Origin: Blautia pseudococcoides
GTDB lineage: Bacteria; Bacillota; Clostridia; Lachnospirales; Lachnospiraceae
Length of the DNA: 64,000 nt
Reading direction: 5' to 3'
Assembly: GCF_001689125.2 (NCBI RefSeq)
Contig: NZ_CP015405.2
Location: 4,428,501-4,492,500, forward strand
Made by a program: the position numbers and the translations under genes. This document shows, piece after piece, positions 1 through 8,570 of this stretch (within the stretch, counting starts at the first letter, position 1; each line of letters begins with the position of its first letter). The notes beneath the pieces are model-generated. The model did not search any database and was not told the DNA's origin. It worked only from the letters and a program-made list of their open reading frames with translations.

Positions 1-782
1 CTATATTTTCGCAGGATGATCTGACCATCGTGAACTTTGAGGGAACTCTTACCAACAGTGAGAACCGTGAGGACAAGCAGTTTGCATTCAAGGCAGACCC
101 GGCTTACGCGAAAATACTTACCGCCGGAAGCGTGGAGGCTGCCAACATGGCTAACAACCACAGCAATGATTACGGTGAGCAGAGCTACACAGATACCATT
201 AAGGCTCTGGAGGATGAAGGGATCACCACATTCGGTTATGACCGGATCGCCGTGATGGATGTGAAGGGTGTCAAAGTGGGGCTGCTGGGCACTTATGTAC
301 TGAGAGAGGGGCTGGGAATAAAAGATTCTATGATCGCCAATCTGCAGTCTTTGAAAGAGCAGGGGGCACAGATCATTATTTCCAGCTTTCACTGGGGCTC
401 GGAGAAGGCATATGAACCGGACTCCACACAGATAGAGCTTGCTCATGCGGCCGTAGATAACGGCGCAGACTTAGTTCTTGGGCACCATCCTCATGTGCTG
501 GAAGGGATTGAGGAGTACCGGGGGAAGAATATTGTGTACAGCCTGGGTAATTTCTGCTTTGGCGGCAACGCGTATCCGTCTGATATGAATACCATGATAT
601 TTCAGCAGACATTTACCATAAAGGACGGGGAACTGCAGGAGGATAACGTGAAGAATATAATTCCGTGCAGGATCTCCTCTGAGGATGGATATAATAATTA
701 TCAGCCTACACCTGCGGAGGGGGAGCAGAAGGATGACATATTGCAGAAAATAGAAGAGTATAGTTCCTGGGTGCAGGGATAA
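1..782 (+). CDS. CapA family protein, 3' part (partial)
   Basis: The 5' end lies outside the window. The frame is open from base 3 and already encodes family residues (FSQDDLTIVNFEG) ahead of the internal GTG at 30, so that GTG is not the start. Visible motifs are VNFEG, NNHSNDYG, SSFHWGSE, GHHPHVLEG and YSLGNF. These are the conserved blocks of the metallophosphatase-like CapA/PgsA family, which is associated with poly-gamma-glutamate or capsule synthesis and often exported. About 260 residues are present. Many Firmicutes members are free-standing lipoproteins of unknown substrate, so the exact role is open. The gene ends just before a strong hairpin at 795-824. Confidence 0.85.
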   Translation, partial: IFSQDDLTIVNFEGTLTNSENREDKQFAFKADPAYAKILTAGSVEAANMANNHSNDYGEQSYTDTIKALEDEGITTFGYDRIAVMDVKGVKVGLLGTYVLREGLGIKDSMIANLQSLKEQGAQIIISSFHWGSEKAYEPDSTQIELAHAAVDNGADLVLGHHPHVLEGIEEYRGKNIVYSLGNFCFGGNAYPSDMNTMIFQQTFTIKDGELQEDNVKNIIPCRISSEDGYNNYQPTPAEGEQKDDILQKIEEYSSWVQG

Positions 783-794
783 GCGTGTAGAGGG

Positions 795-824
795 ATACCC
801 CGGAGGCAGCGGCTTCCGGGGTAT
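795..824 (+). terminator. Hairpin after capA-like gene
   Basis: A perfect 10-bp stem (ATACCCCGGA at 795-804, TCCGGGGTAT at 815-824) starts 13 bases after the stop codon. No long T-run follows, so it may act as a terminator or an mRNA-stabilising hairpin. Confidence 0.6.
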
Positions 825-900
825 ATTCATTATAAAGGTACTCATTATGCGCAAGAGGAAAATGGATGCAGGCGGCGCATAGAGGTGGGGATCCTGCATT

Positions 901-1701
901 CTAATACAGATCCTTCCGCATATTTTTTAGGGAGGGAACCAAGTGCCGGGCCTTGATGCTGTCCTCCGGGGTGACAGGGACGAGTATCAGCCGGGAGGAT
1001 TCATCTCCGTCTGCCAGTACTCTGCCGAAGGGGTCACAGGCGAAACTCTGCCCAATAAAGGTGTCTTTTATGTACTGGCTGCATCCAAGTACAGTCATGC
1101 CGTTCTCAATAGCTCTTGCCGCCAGAAGGGTTTTCCATTGGACCGCTTTCATATCCCCCTGTACCCAGGCTGAGGGATAAATAAAAAATTCAGCACCCTG
1201 CAATGCGGCACTGCGTGCCAGCTCCGGAAAGCGCAGATCATAGCAGGTGCCTAACCCCAGCTTGCCAAAGGGTGTTTCCAACGGGGAAAAAAGAACGTCC
1301 CCGGCAGCAGTGTGATCTGACTCATGCCAGTCGAAGGCATCAAATAGATGTGTCTTTCTGTATGTTCCCTGCAGGATACCCCTGTCATCCAGAAGGATCA
1401 GGGTGTTGAAGCACTTATCTTGGCTGCGCTTAGGGGCAGCTTCATTCATGCCGAAGAGAATCCAGATGCCAGATTTTTGTGCAAGCCTGCTCATACAGGA
1501 GACAAAAGGGCCTTCTATGCTCTGGGAATGGTTTACATAAAGAGTTGGATCGCCGATGCAGGGATACATGAAATATTCCGGGAACACGATAAGGGCAGCC
1601 CCGGCATTGGCAGCCTGGTGAATAAAATATTCTGCTGTTTTCAGATTTTCCACTGTGTCCGGAAGGGAACCGCACTGGGCAAGTGCAATGGTATGGGGCA
1701 T
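901..1701 (-). CDS. Carbon-nitrogen hydrolase (nitrilase superfamily)
   Basis: The protein is about 266 residues, the usual length for single-domain nitrilase-family amidases. The catalytic triad is visible: Glu in FPEYFMYP, Lys in RKTHLFD and Cys in GLGTCYDLRFPELAR. The family hydrolyses omega-amides or other non-peptide C-N bonds. The CYDLRFPELAR block resembles the YafV/omega-amidase and NIT groups, but the substrate cannot be fixed. Two in-frame ATGs lie close together. The AGGAGG site is 2 nt from the one at 1707 and 8 nt from the one at 1701, so 1701 is preferred. The gene is convergent with the capA-like gene and divergent from spmA. Confidence 0.9.
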   Translation of the reverse strand: MPHTIALAQCGSLPDTVENLKTAEYFIHQAANAGAALIVFPEYFMYPCIGDPTLYVNHSQSIEGPFVSCMSRLAQKSGIWILFGMNEAAPKRSQDKCFNTLILLDDRGILQGTYRKTHLFDAFDWHESDHTAAGDVLFSPLETPFGKLGLGTCYDLRFPELARSAALQGAEFFIYPSAWVQGDMKAVQWKTLLAARAIENGMTVLGCSQYIKDTFIGQSFACDPFGRVLADGDESSRLILVPVTPEDSIKARHLVPSLKNMRKDLY

Positions 1702-1804
1702 AATCATTACCTCCTGAAGAAGTTTTTTGCTATTGTAGCAGATGTACAGGGAAAGTCAAGAGCCCAGGGGAAACGGAAGGAGAAAATCCCATCGCAAAAA
1801 CTAA

Positions 1805-1832
1805 TTGAATAACAGAATCGGCTCATTAGAAT
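1805..1832 (+). promoter_or_regulatory. Candidate sigma-A promoter for spmA
   Basis: TTGAAT (1805-1810) and TAGAAT (1827-1832) are separated by 16 bp, about 50 bp upstream of the SpmA start. Each hexamer has five of six consensus bases. Confidence 0.5.
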
Positions 1833-1884
1833 AAAATATCCTGCAGAAACATATAGTAGAGAAAAAGCTTCCGGAGGCGTGAAC

Positions 1885-2520
1885 ATGCTTAATATTCTCT
1901 GGGGAGCAATGATGCTCATAGGAATTACATACGGCGCCATGACAGGGCGTATGGGGGAGATCACGGATGCGGCACTTTCGTCTGCCAAGGAGGCAGTTGT
2001 GCTCTGCATTACCATGGCAGGTATTGTTGCCATGTGGATGGGCGTCATGGAGATAGCCAGGTCTTCCGGCATGATAGAGAAGATGACGGAGAAAATGCAG
2101 CCGCTGCTGCGTTTTTTATTCCCGAATCTGCCAAAGGACCATCCTGCTATGGAGTATATTTCTGCCAATATTATAGCAAATTTCCTGGGACTGGGCTGGG
2201 GGGCAACTCCGTTTGGGCTGAAAGCCATGGAAAAACTGGCGGAGCTGGAGGATGAAAGGCGGTTGGAGGATGGGCATGGAATGGAGAAAAAGCGGTTTCA
2301 TATTTTCCCGCAGGGTACAGCCAGTAATGAGATGTGTACTTTTTTAATATTGAATATATCCTCTTTGCAGTTGATACCAGTCAATATTATCGCTTACAGA
2401 AGTCAGTATGGCAGTACCAATCCGGCCGGTATCGTCGGTCCGGGAATTGTGGCTACACTGATCAGTACAGCAGTGGCCATTGTTTTTTGTAAGTTTAAGG
2501 ACCGGAAACAGAGGGCATAA
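1885..2520 (+). CDS. spmA: Spore maturation protein A (nucleoside-recognition/Gate domain)
   Basis: The protein is 211 residues and hydrophobic, with the SpmA signature segments ITYGAMTGRMGEI and ANFLGLGWGATPFGLKAM and the C-terminal block that begins GIVGPGIVATL. SpmA is an inner-membrane Gate-domain protein needed in Bacillus for spore-core dehydration. Its presence suggests a spore former. A GTG at 1879 lies 1 nt from the GGAGG site, whereas the ATG at 1885 lies 7 nt from it, so 1885 is chosen. SpmA is normally followed by spmB. Here the next gene is a LacI regulator on the other strand, and no spmB is in the window. Confidence 0.88.
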   Translation: MLNILWGAMMLIGITYGAMTGRMGEITDAALSSAKEAVVLCITMAGIVAMWMGVMEIARSSGMIEKMTEKMQPLLRFLFPNLPKDHPAMEYISANIIANFLGLGWGATPFGLKAMEKLAELEDERRLEDGHGMEKKRFHIFPQGTASNEMCTFLILNISSLQLIPVNIIAYRSQYGSTNPAGIVGPGIVATLISTAVAIVFCKFKDRKQRA

Positions 2521-2522
2521 AA

Positions 2523-3554
2523 TTATCTGACGAATCTGGCGCAACTGTTTCTCTCCGCAATATAATAAGGCAGTTCTGTTTTTAATTCCAGCTTATGTCC
2601 GCCCTGGATGCGGTCTAATAGAACCTTAAGGGCAATATTACCCATCTCTTCAATGGGAACATGAATGGTTGTAAGCATAGGCGCAGTGCGCTGGGCATGG
2701 GGAATGTCACCAATCCCAATGACGGAAATATCTTTTGGGATCTTTTTTTTATATTCCTTGTAACAATGCATGGCGCCTATGGCCGTTAAATCATCTGCGC
2801 AGACCACAGCGGTGATGTCAGCCTGACGTTCCAAAAGCAGCCTGGCACCGTGATATCCGCCCTCAAACGTTTGCTTGACATTGACCGTGTTTGTTATATG
2901 AAACGGTAAGCCAAGTTCTTTAAGAGCCTGCTTATAGCCCTGAAAGCAGGAATTATCTTTCTGTTCCCCAATGTATCCAATCTTTTTATGCTTTAGGCCA
3001 TGCAGGTGTTTGACTGCACGTAAGAATGCAAGATAACCATTACATATGACCTGGTCGCATTTCAGATCCAATGGATGGATCCCCACATATACAAGGTTTC
3101 TGTAGGTGGTTTCCAGAAGTTCAAACTGCCGCTGTGACAAGTTCCGCTTTCCGAATAAGACAGCGCCGTCAACTTTGTTTTTTTGTGTTTTGGGGGGATT
3201 TGGGGGAAAGGAAAATTCTTCCAGAAAAAAAGAGCGGCGTACGATACATTTTTGACGAAAAGCTATTTGTTCAATTGCCCGCTCTAATTCCTGGTAAAGA
3301 GGGTTGACATCTGTTTTAGAATGTTCGGCGTATATACAGTCAATGGAGTAGGTGGGGGCGGATTCTTCCGGAATAGAGCTGCCGTTCTTTAATGTCCGTG
3401 CCGCGGCATTTGGAATATATCCATTTTTTCGGACAATGGACCAGATTTTGTCCTGGGTATGTTTGCTGGCTGCATTACATCCCTTATTGTTGATAACCCT
3501 TGAGACTGTGGAAATGGAAACCCCGGCTTCCTTTGCAATATCCTTCAGTGTCAT
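2523..3554 (-). CDS. LacI family transcriptional regulator 1
   Basis: The protein is 343 residues. It has an N-terminal LacI helix-turn-helix (DIAKEAGVSISTVSRVINNKG), a hinge (AARTLKNGS) and a periplasmic-binding-protein-like effector domain with a VCADDLTAIGAM block. The ATG at 3554 is preceded by AGGAGG at good spacing. The upstream in-frame ATG at 3590 has no such site. The second regulator (3661-4704) is a clear paralogue with a nearly identical recognition helix. Both lie upstream of the large + strand operon at 5097, which they probably control. The C-terminus (ERNSCARFVR) ends 2 bp from the spmA stop. Confidence 0.92.
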   Translation of the reverse strand: MTLKDIAKEAGVSISTVSRVINNKGCNAASKHTQDKIWSIVRKNGYIPNAAARTLKNGSSIPEESAPTYSIDCIYAEHSKTDVNPLYQELERAIEQIAFRQKCIVRRSFFLEEFSFPPNPPKTQKNKVDGAVLFGKRNLSQRQFELLETTYRNLVYVGIHPLDLKCDQVICNGYLAFLRAVKHLHGLKHKKIGYIGEQKDNSCFQGYKQALKELGLPFHITNTVNVKQTFEGGYHGARLLLERQADITAVVCADDLTAIGAMHCYKEYKKKIPKDISVIGIGDIPHAQRTAPMLTTIHVPIEEMGNIALKVLLDRIQGGHKLELKTELPYYIAERNSCARFVR

Positions 3555-3660
3555 TTGATTTCCTCCTGTGTAGTTTATATTATGAGCCAATACGAAAAAT
3601 TCATACTACCACGGACAGCCTCAAAAGAACAGGAGCAACTGATCAAGAATCAATTTACAA

Positions 3661-4704
3661 CTACCTGTTTGCAGAACGGCACTTTGCACAACTGTCACGC
3701 TGGGCCATGAAAAACGGAAGTTCAACTTTCATTGGAAGGGTGTGCCTGCCGTTTATGCGGTCTATTAATATACGTGCAGTCTGCCGGCCTAATTCTTCGA
3801 TGGGGATATGCACAGTGGTGAGCATGGGAGTTATGTATTGGGCCAGGTCAATATCATCCACGCTGATAACAGAAATATCCTTACTGACCTGTTTTTTATT
3901 TTCGTGAAAGGCTTTGATGGCGCCAATGGCGGTTAAATCATTTGCGCAGAAAACGGCTGTGAATTCCGAGCTGCTGTTCAAAAGTTTTTGGGCACCTCTG
4001 TATCCGCCGTCTGTAGATTGGAGCACATTGGCTGTATTATGAATGGTAAAGTTTAAATTATGCAGGGAGAGAGCATCCTTGTAGGCCAGAAAGCGGCATT
4101 CATTCGCCTGTTCTCCGATATAGGCGATTTTTTTATGCCCCAACTCTATTAAATGCTCCACTGCACTGATACCTGCCTTATAACCGTCGCAGATGACCTG
4201 GTCACATTTCAGGGGTATGGCATTGAGGCCTACATAGATAATGTTCTTGTAGACTTCTTTTAAAATTTTCAACTGTTCTTTTGTGAACATATATCTTCCC
4301 AGTATGACAAGGCCGCATATATTCCGCTCATCTGCCCGTATAATGGAATCCAGGGATTTGAGATCCATGGGGCGGTATGTATGCTTTACAATATAATTAT
4401 AATTAAATGCTTCCTGTTCCAGCGCGCGCTCCAGTTCAGAAAAAAACGGATCGGTATTCAGATTAGAGGTGCGGGCCTGGAGGCAGTCTATATAGTACAA
4501 CGGATTCTCTTTTGCGTCGGTAAGGGATGTTCTGCGTTTTAGATTTTGGGCCAGAAGGTTGGGGCTATAGCCGTTTTGGCGCACAATGGACCAGATTTTG
4601 TCACGTGTTTCTTTACTGGCAGCACCCTGTTCCTTTCCATTGACCACCCGTGAGACAGTTGAGATGGAGACACCTGCTTCTTTGGCGATATCTTTCAAGA
4701 TCAT
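3661..4704 (-). CDS. LacI family transcriptional regulator 2
   Basis: The protein is 347 residues. Its HTH (DIAKEAGVSISTVSRVVNGKE) matches regulator 1 at nearly every DNA-contacting position, and the effector domain follows the same plan (VFCANDLTAIGAI, then LTTVHIPIEELG). The start at 4704 follows a GAGGG site. It is transcribed away from the 13-gene operon, from a 393-bp intergenic region that contains two CAAACGTTTG-type operators. It probably represses that operon, itself and perhaps its downstream paralogue. The effector is probably the transported substrate or a catabolite (inference). Confidence 0.92.
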   Translation of the reverse strand: MILKDIAKEAGVSISTVSRVVNGKEQGAASKETRDKIWSIVRQNGYSPNLLAQNLKRRTSLTDAKENPLYYIDCLQARTSNLNTDPFFSELERALEQEAFNYNYIVKHTYRPMDLKSLDSIIRADERNICGLVILGRYMFTKEQLKILKEVYKNIIYVGLNAIPLKCDQVICDGYKAGISAVEHLIELGHKKIAYIGEQANECRFLAYKDALSLHNLNFTIHNTANVLQSTDGGYRGAQKLLNSSSEFTAVFCANDLTAIGAIKAFHENKKQVSKDISVISVDDIDLAQYITPMLTTVHIPIEELGRQTARILIDRINGRHTLPMKVELPFFMAQRDSCAKCRSANR

Positions 4705-4894
4705 AGAATTCCCTCCTCGTCCTGGTCATGTCTGAAAATCAAATCTTCCTGCAAAGCCTGATATACATTCTGCAGGTGCAGGAACCAATCCCCATATGCG
4801 GTTTATATTTTTAAGGATTCATCAGGTATGGGCAGCTGAAGCTGTCCTGTTTTTATTATATTGGAAAAATAAAATAATAAAATGCAAAATAATA

Positions 4895-4904
4895 CAAACG
4901 TTTG
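4895..4904. promoter_or_regulatory. LacI-type operator O1 (CAAACGTTTG)
   Basis: A perfect 10-bp palindrome with the central CG step typical of LacI-family operators. It lies in the region between lacI 2 and the transport operon. A near-identical site is centred exactly 101 bp downstream. Confidence 0.6.
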
Positions 4905-4968
4905 CGTATATATATGCTGTCCGGGACCGGATAAAAAAGTATAAGACAATACGAAAATAATAAACAAA

Positions 4969-5005
4969 TTGACAGTAAAAATAACAAAAATAGGAAAAAC
5001 GTTTG
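4969..5005 (+). promoter_or_regulatory. -35 box and operator O2 of the 13-gene operon
   Basis: A consensus TTGACA lies at 4969-4974. No good TATAAT follows at 17 bp. The weak TAGGAA (4991-4996) would serve as -10 and abuts AAAACGTTTG (4996-5005), which differs from operator O1 by one base. Such overlap would let a LacI repressor block the promoter. The hexamer assignment is tentative and the operator match is direct. Confidence 0.5.
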
Positions 5006-5096
5006 TGTAAATAGGCGTTGAAACGAGAGAAAGTTCAAGATAAATTGTAGATAGTAACAAATGGAGCGTGGATCAAATCATATTGGGAGGTAAAAC

Positions 5097-6191
5097 ATGA
5101 AGAAAAGATTAGCGGTACTGTTAATGACGGGAATTTTAGGTGTAACCATGGCTGCGTGCGGCAGCGGAAATGAACGGAAAGAAGATTTGGAGACTGCAGG
5201 AAACGAGAGCAAAAGCGAAGATAAAATACCGCTTAAGATCAGTCATCATCCATATCTGCATGCGCTGCCCAGTATTTATGCAGAGGACAATGGGCTTTAC
5301 GATGCATTTGACTATACGATTGATATGTACGCAGGGGGGCCGGTGCAGAACGAAGCTATTGCATCCGGGGCCTGGGAAGTGGGGACCACAGGAATCGGCG
5401 GGGCTGTCCTTGGGTGTCCGGCGTACAATATGAAAGTGATCGGGTACTCCTGCGATGATACGCAGGCGCTGGATATCTGGGTGAGGGAGGATAGTGCACT
5501 GGCCGGCAAGGAGGCAGACGAGATGGGGGTCAGAGGGACTGCCCAGGACTGGAAAGGCAAAAAAATCCTTTGCCAGACAGGGACAACGTGTCATATGACC
5601 CTGATCGCTACCCTGGAACACCTGGGTCTTACTATGAATGACGTTGAGATCATTGATACGGCAGTAGCACAGTCATATGCTGCTTTTAAGGCGGGGGAGG
5701 CTGATATCGTGTGCCTGTGGTCACCGTTTGGATACCAGGCGGAGGATGATGAGGGCTGGGTAAAAGCAGCCGATGCAGGCGGTATGGGGCTAAAGATGCC
5801 CACGCTGATCGTTGCCACTGAGGATGCGGTTAAGAACAGACCCGAAGTGGTACAGGAGTGGCTGAACTGCTATCTGCAGTCAGTGGAAGAATTAAGAGCT
5901 GACCCGGAGGGCAGTGCTGAACTGCTGTTTGACTTTGAGGAGGAAGAAGGGATTTCCATGACAGAAGCAGCGGCCAGAAGAGATATAGAGACACGTATCT
6001 TCCCGTCCCTGGAGGAGAACCAAAAAGCTTTTGCGGAGGACGCGGAAGGAAACATCAGTGCCCAGGAGGATTTGCTGAAGTTTGCTGACTTTATGATATC
6101 ACAAGGGAAATTAACGGAGGCCGACAAACAGGCCATGATTGACAATAAAGCAGTTGACGGGACTTTTATGGCAAACGTTAAACTGGATTAA
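5097..6191 (+). CDS. ABC transporter substrate-binding lipoprotein (SsuA/TauA/NMT1 class)
   Basis: The protein is 364 residues. A lipoprotein signal ends in MAAC (Cys21), followed by a charged linker and an NMT1/SsuA-like binding domain. It has the class-typical EVGTTGIGGAV and AFKAGEADIVCLWSP segments, where the ligand's negatively charged end is usually held. The family binds sulfonates, taurine, nitrate, thiamine precursors and some carboxylates, and is not typical for neutral sugars. First gene of a 13-gene operon, started by GGGAGG with good spacing. The exact ligand is unknown. The context of sugar-isomerising enzymes without a kinase suggests a sulfonated or acidic sugar (inference). 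Confidence 0.88.
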   Translation: MKKRLAVLLMTGILGVTMAACGSGNERKEDLETAGNESKSEDKIPLKISHHPYLHALPSIYAEDNGLYDAFDYTIDMYAGGPVQNEAIASGAWEVGTTGIGGAVLGCPAYNMKVIGYSCDDTQALDIWVREDSALAGKEADEMGVRGTAQDWKGKKILCQTGTTCHMTLIATLEHLGLTMNDVEIIDTAVAQSYAAFKAGEADIVCLWSPFGYQAEDDEGWVKAADAGGMGLKMPTLIVATEDAVKNRPEVVQEWLNCYLQSVEELRADPEGSAELLFDFEEEEGISMTEAAARRDIETRIFPSLEENQKAFAEDAEGNISAQEDLLKFADFMISQGKLTEADKQAMIDNKAVDGTFMANVKLD

Positions 6192-6214
6192 GGTGTTTAA
6201 TGAGGTAAGTTATT

Positions 6215-7042
6215 ATGAACGAAACGAAAAAAAATGTGAGTTCTGTTCAGATTGAGGAGAGGAAGAGGGCAAGGGAGAAGGTACAGCTTTTTTTGATCTC
6301 CGCTGCCAGCGTGATGGTGTTTTTAGGTGTTTGGGAGACGGCTGTGCGTTTGGCCTGGGTGAACCCCCAGTTTGTCTGCTCCCCGTCAGAGGCATTCGCA
6401 GCATTTGTGGACAAGCTTACCCAGCCAAACCCTGACGGGGCGGTTCTGGGTATACATATCTGGGAAAGCCTGAAGCTGGCACTTATAGGATATGTAGCGG
6501 CAGCGGCCATAGGAGTCCCTCTGGGGCTGCTGTTGGGATATTATCGTACATTCGACAGACTGATAAACCCTATTTTTGAAATTATCCGTCCGATTCCGCC
6601 TATTGCCTGGATTCCGCTGTCAGTTATCTGGCTGGGAATAGGGACAACGGCAAAGTGTTTCATTATATTTCTGGCTGCCTTTGTCCCTTGTGTGATCAAT
6701 TCTTATACAGGAGTGAAGCTGACCAATCCGGTGCTGATTGACGTGGCAAAAACATGCGGGGCAAGCAGATGGAAAATTTTCATCACTGTTTGTACACCCT
6801 CCGCCATGCCCCTGGCATTTACGGGGATCAGGGTAGCTTTGGGCAATGCCTGGTCAACTCTGGTAGCGGCGGAAATGCTTTCTGCAACCGCGGGATTAGG
6901 ATATATGATCCAGCAGGGAAGGGCACTTGGAAGGTCAGACATAATCATTGTGGGAATGCTTACCATCGGAGTTATTGGGGCTGTTCTCACAGCGGTCCTG
7001 AATAAATTGGAGAACCGGGTAATCCGATGGAGGGCCGAATAA
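6215..7042 (+). CDS. ABC transporter permease 1 (SsuC/TauC type)
   Basis: The protein is 275 residues with about six membrane segments. The cytoplasmic coupling (EAA) loop follows KTCGASRWKIFITVCTPSAMP, and the IRPIPPIAWIPLSVIWLGIG motif is characteristic of nitrate/sulfonate/taurine permeases. It starts 23 bp after the binding-protein gene. Its stop TAA shares one base with the ATG of permease 2. It likely forms a heterodimer with permease 2, since the two share motifs but differ overall. Confidence 0.92.
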   Translation: MNETKKNVSSVQIEERKRAREKVQLFLISAASVMVFLGVWETAVRLAWVNPQFVCSPSEAFAAFVDKLTQPNPDGAVLGIHIWESLKLALIGYVAAAAIGVPLGLLLGYYRTFDRLINPIFEIIRPIPPIAWIPLSVIWLGIGTTAKCFIIFLAAFVPCVINSYTGVKLTNPVLIDVAKTCGASRWKIFITVCTPSAMPLAFTGIRVALGNAWSTLVAAEMLSATAGLGYMIQQGRALGRSDIIIVGMLTIGVIGAVLTAVLNKLENRVIRWRAE

Positions 7043-7815
7043 TGGAGAGACGCAAGATAAAAGACCTCTGCCTGACATGTATATCACTTACTGCGCTGAT
7101 TATTCTCTGGGTGATTGTTTCCAACAGCAAGCCGGACTTCTTTCCAACTCCTCAGGCGACCTGGGAGAGATTTGTAAAGATGGCGGAAAGGCCAATCAGC
7201 AGGACCACTATAACGGGACATATTTTGATCAGCTTAAAGCGTGTATTGTCAGCTCTTATTCTGGCAGTGGTCTCAGGTATCGGCATAGGCCTGATCATGG
7301 GATGGAGCAAACGGATGAACGCCGTGTTAAGTCCTATTTTGACAGCACTGCGTCCGATTCCGCCCATTGCCTGGATACCGTTGGTGATCCTGTGGTTTGG
7401 AATTGGAGAATTTTCTAAGGTTTTACTGGTGTTCATAGGTGCTTTTTTCCCGGTTGTATTGAATACAGCGACGGGTGTGGGTATGGTAGACCCCATGTAT
7501 TTAAATGCAGGGCGTGTCTATAATGCCAATACATTTCAAATGCTGCGCCATGTGGTAATGCCCGCAGCGCTTCCTGCAATCATGGCGGGAGTTAAGATCG
7601 CGCTGAGCAGCGGCTGGATGGTGGTAGTGGCAGCAGAGATGATAGCCAGCAAATCAGGCCTCGGTTTTTTGATCACAAGGGGAAATGAGAGCTATGACGT
7701 GGCTCTTGTGTTGTGCGGAATGATACTGATCGGCCTTGTCGGGGCAGTTTTAAGTGCGGTCTTCACATTAATGGAAAGGTGGTTGTGTCCGTGGACGGAA
7801 AAGAAAAACGGGTAA
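7042..7815 (+). CDS. ABC transporter permease 2 (SsuC/TauC type)
   Basis: The protein is 257 residues with six predicted membrane segments and the same LRPIPPIAWIPLVILWFGIGE motif as its neighbour. The coupling-loop equivalent is RVYNANTFQMLRHVVMPAALP. The ATG at 7042 lies 8 nt from GGAGGG and overlaps the previous stop (TAATG). The upstream in-frame ATG at 7027 lacks a ribosome site. Two distinct permeases are unusual for SsuABC importers, which normally use one permease as a homodimer. Confidence 0.9.
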   Translation: MERRKIKDLCLTCISLTALIILWVIVSNSKPDFFPTPQATWERFVKMAERPISRTTITGHILISLKRVLSALILAVVSGIGIGLIMGWSKRMNAVLSPILTALRPIPPIAWIPLVILWFGIGEFSKVLLVFIGAFFPVVLNTATGVGMVDPMYLNAGRVYNANTFQMLRHVVMPAALPAIMAGVKIALSSGWMVVVAAEMIASKSGLGFLITRGNESYDVALVLCGMILIGLVGAVLSAVFTLMERWLCPWTEKKNG

Positions 7816-8549
7816 AACTGAAATTAAAAAATATTTCAAAATCCTTCTATGCCAGGAAGGAGATCTTCGAAGCAGTGAATCAAATTTCCATGGATGTCTA
7901 TGAAAATGAATTCCTTGTCATACTGGGACCCGGCCAGTGCGGGAAAAGTGTACTGCTGAACATGATAAGCGGCCTGGAAGAGCCCACTGCCGGGGAGATA
8001 AAGTTTCCAAATAAGGATGAAAAAAAGGTGGGTTTTGTCTTCCAGAAAACAGCAGTGTTTCCCTGGAAGACAGTCATGCAGAATGTGGAGTTTTCTCAGG
8101 AGCTGAAGGGTGTGAATAAAGCGGAGAGAAGAAAACAGGCCCAGTACTTGATCGGGCTGGTTGGATTAAAAGGGTTTGAAGACTCCTATCCCCGTCAACT
8201 GTCGGGAGGAATGAAGCAGAGGGTGGGTATTGCCAGAGCTTACTGCAGCAATCCTGATATTTTACTGATGGACGAGCCTTTCGGGGCTCTTGATGCGCAG
8301 ACCCGGTATCAGATGGAAGAGGAAGTGCTCAGAATCTGGGAGAAGGAAAAACGTACTGTGATCTTTGTCACCAACAATATTGAGGAGGCAGTATATCTGG
8401 GTGACAGAATCATACTCCTCAGTGAGTGTCCGGCGTCAGTAAAAGAGATTTACCCACTGAAAGGCCTTCAGCGCCCGAGAGATTATGTGGATACAGAGTT
8501 TCTTAAAATGAGGGAAACGATAGAGAAAAATATGGATTTGGCATTATAA
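7785..8549 (+). CDS. ABC transporter ATPase 1 (SsuB/TauB type)
   Basis: About 254 residues with a full ATP-binding cassette: Walker A GPGQCGKS, Q-loop VFQKTAVFPWK, canonical signature LSGGMKQR, Walker B ILLMDEP and D-loop GALD. The switch-region His is replaced by Asn (FVTNNIEEA, where TH is usual). The start is uncertain. GTG at 7785 (5 nt after GGAAAGG) is preferred, with GTG at 7791 as an alternative. Both overlap the end of permease 2, so translation is probably coupled. It pairs with ATPase 2. Confidence 0.88.
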   Translation: MSVDGKEKRVKLKLKNISKSFYARKEIFEAVNQISMDVYENEFLVILGPGQCGKSVLLNMISGLEEPTAGEIKFPNKDEKKVGFVFQKTAVFPWKTVMQNVEFSQELKGVNKAERRKQAQYLIGLVGLKGFEDSYPRQLSGGMKQRVGIARAYCSNPDILLMDEPFGALDAQTRYQMEEEVLRIWEKEKRTVIFVTNNIEEAVYLGDRIILLSECPASVKEIYPLKGLQRPRDYVDTEFLKMRETIEKNMDLAL

Positions 8550-8570
8550 CATAGAAGGCAGGATGCACAT

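Noticed and set aside
4895..5005. Catabolite-repression (cre) sites
   Set aside because: The CAAACGTTTG cores match a LacI-family palindrome next to two local LacI genes better than the longer cre consensus; CcpA control is not excluded.
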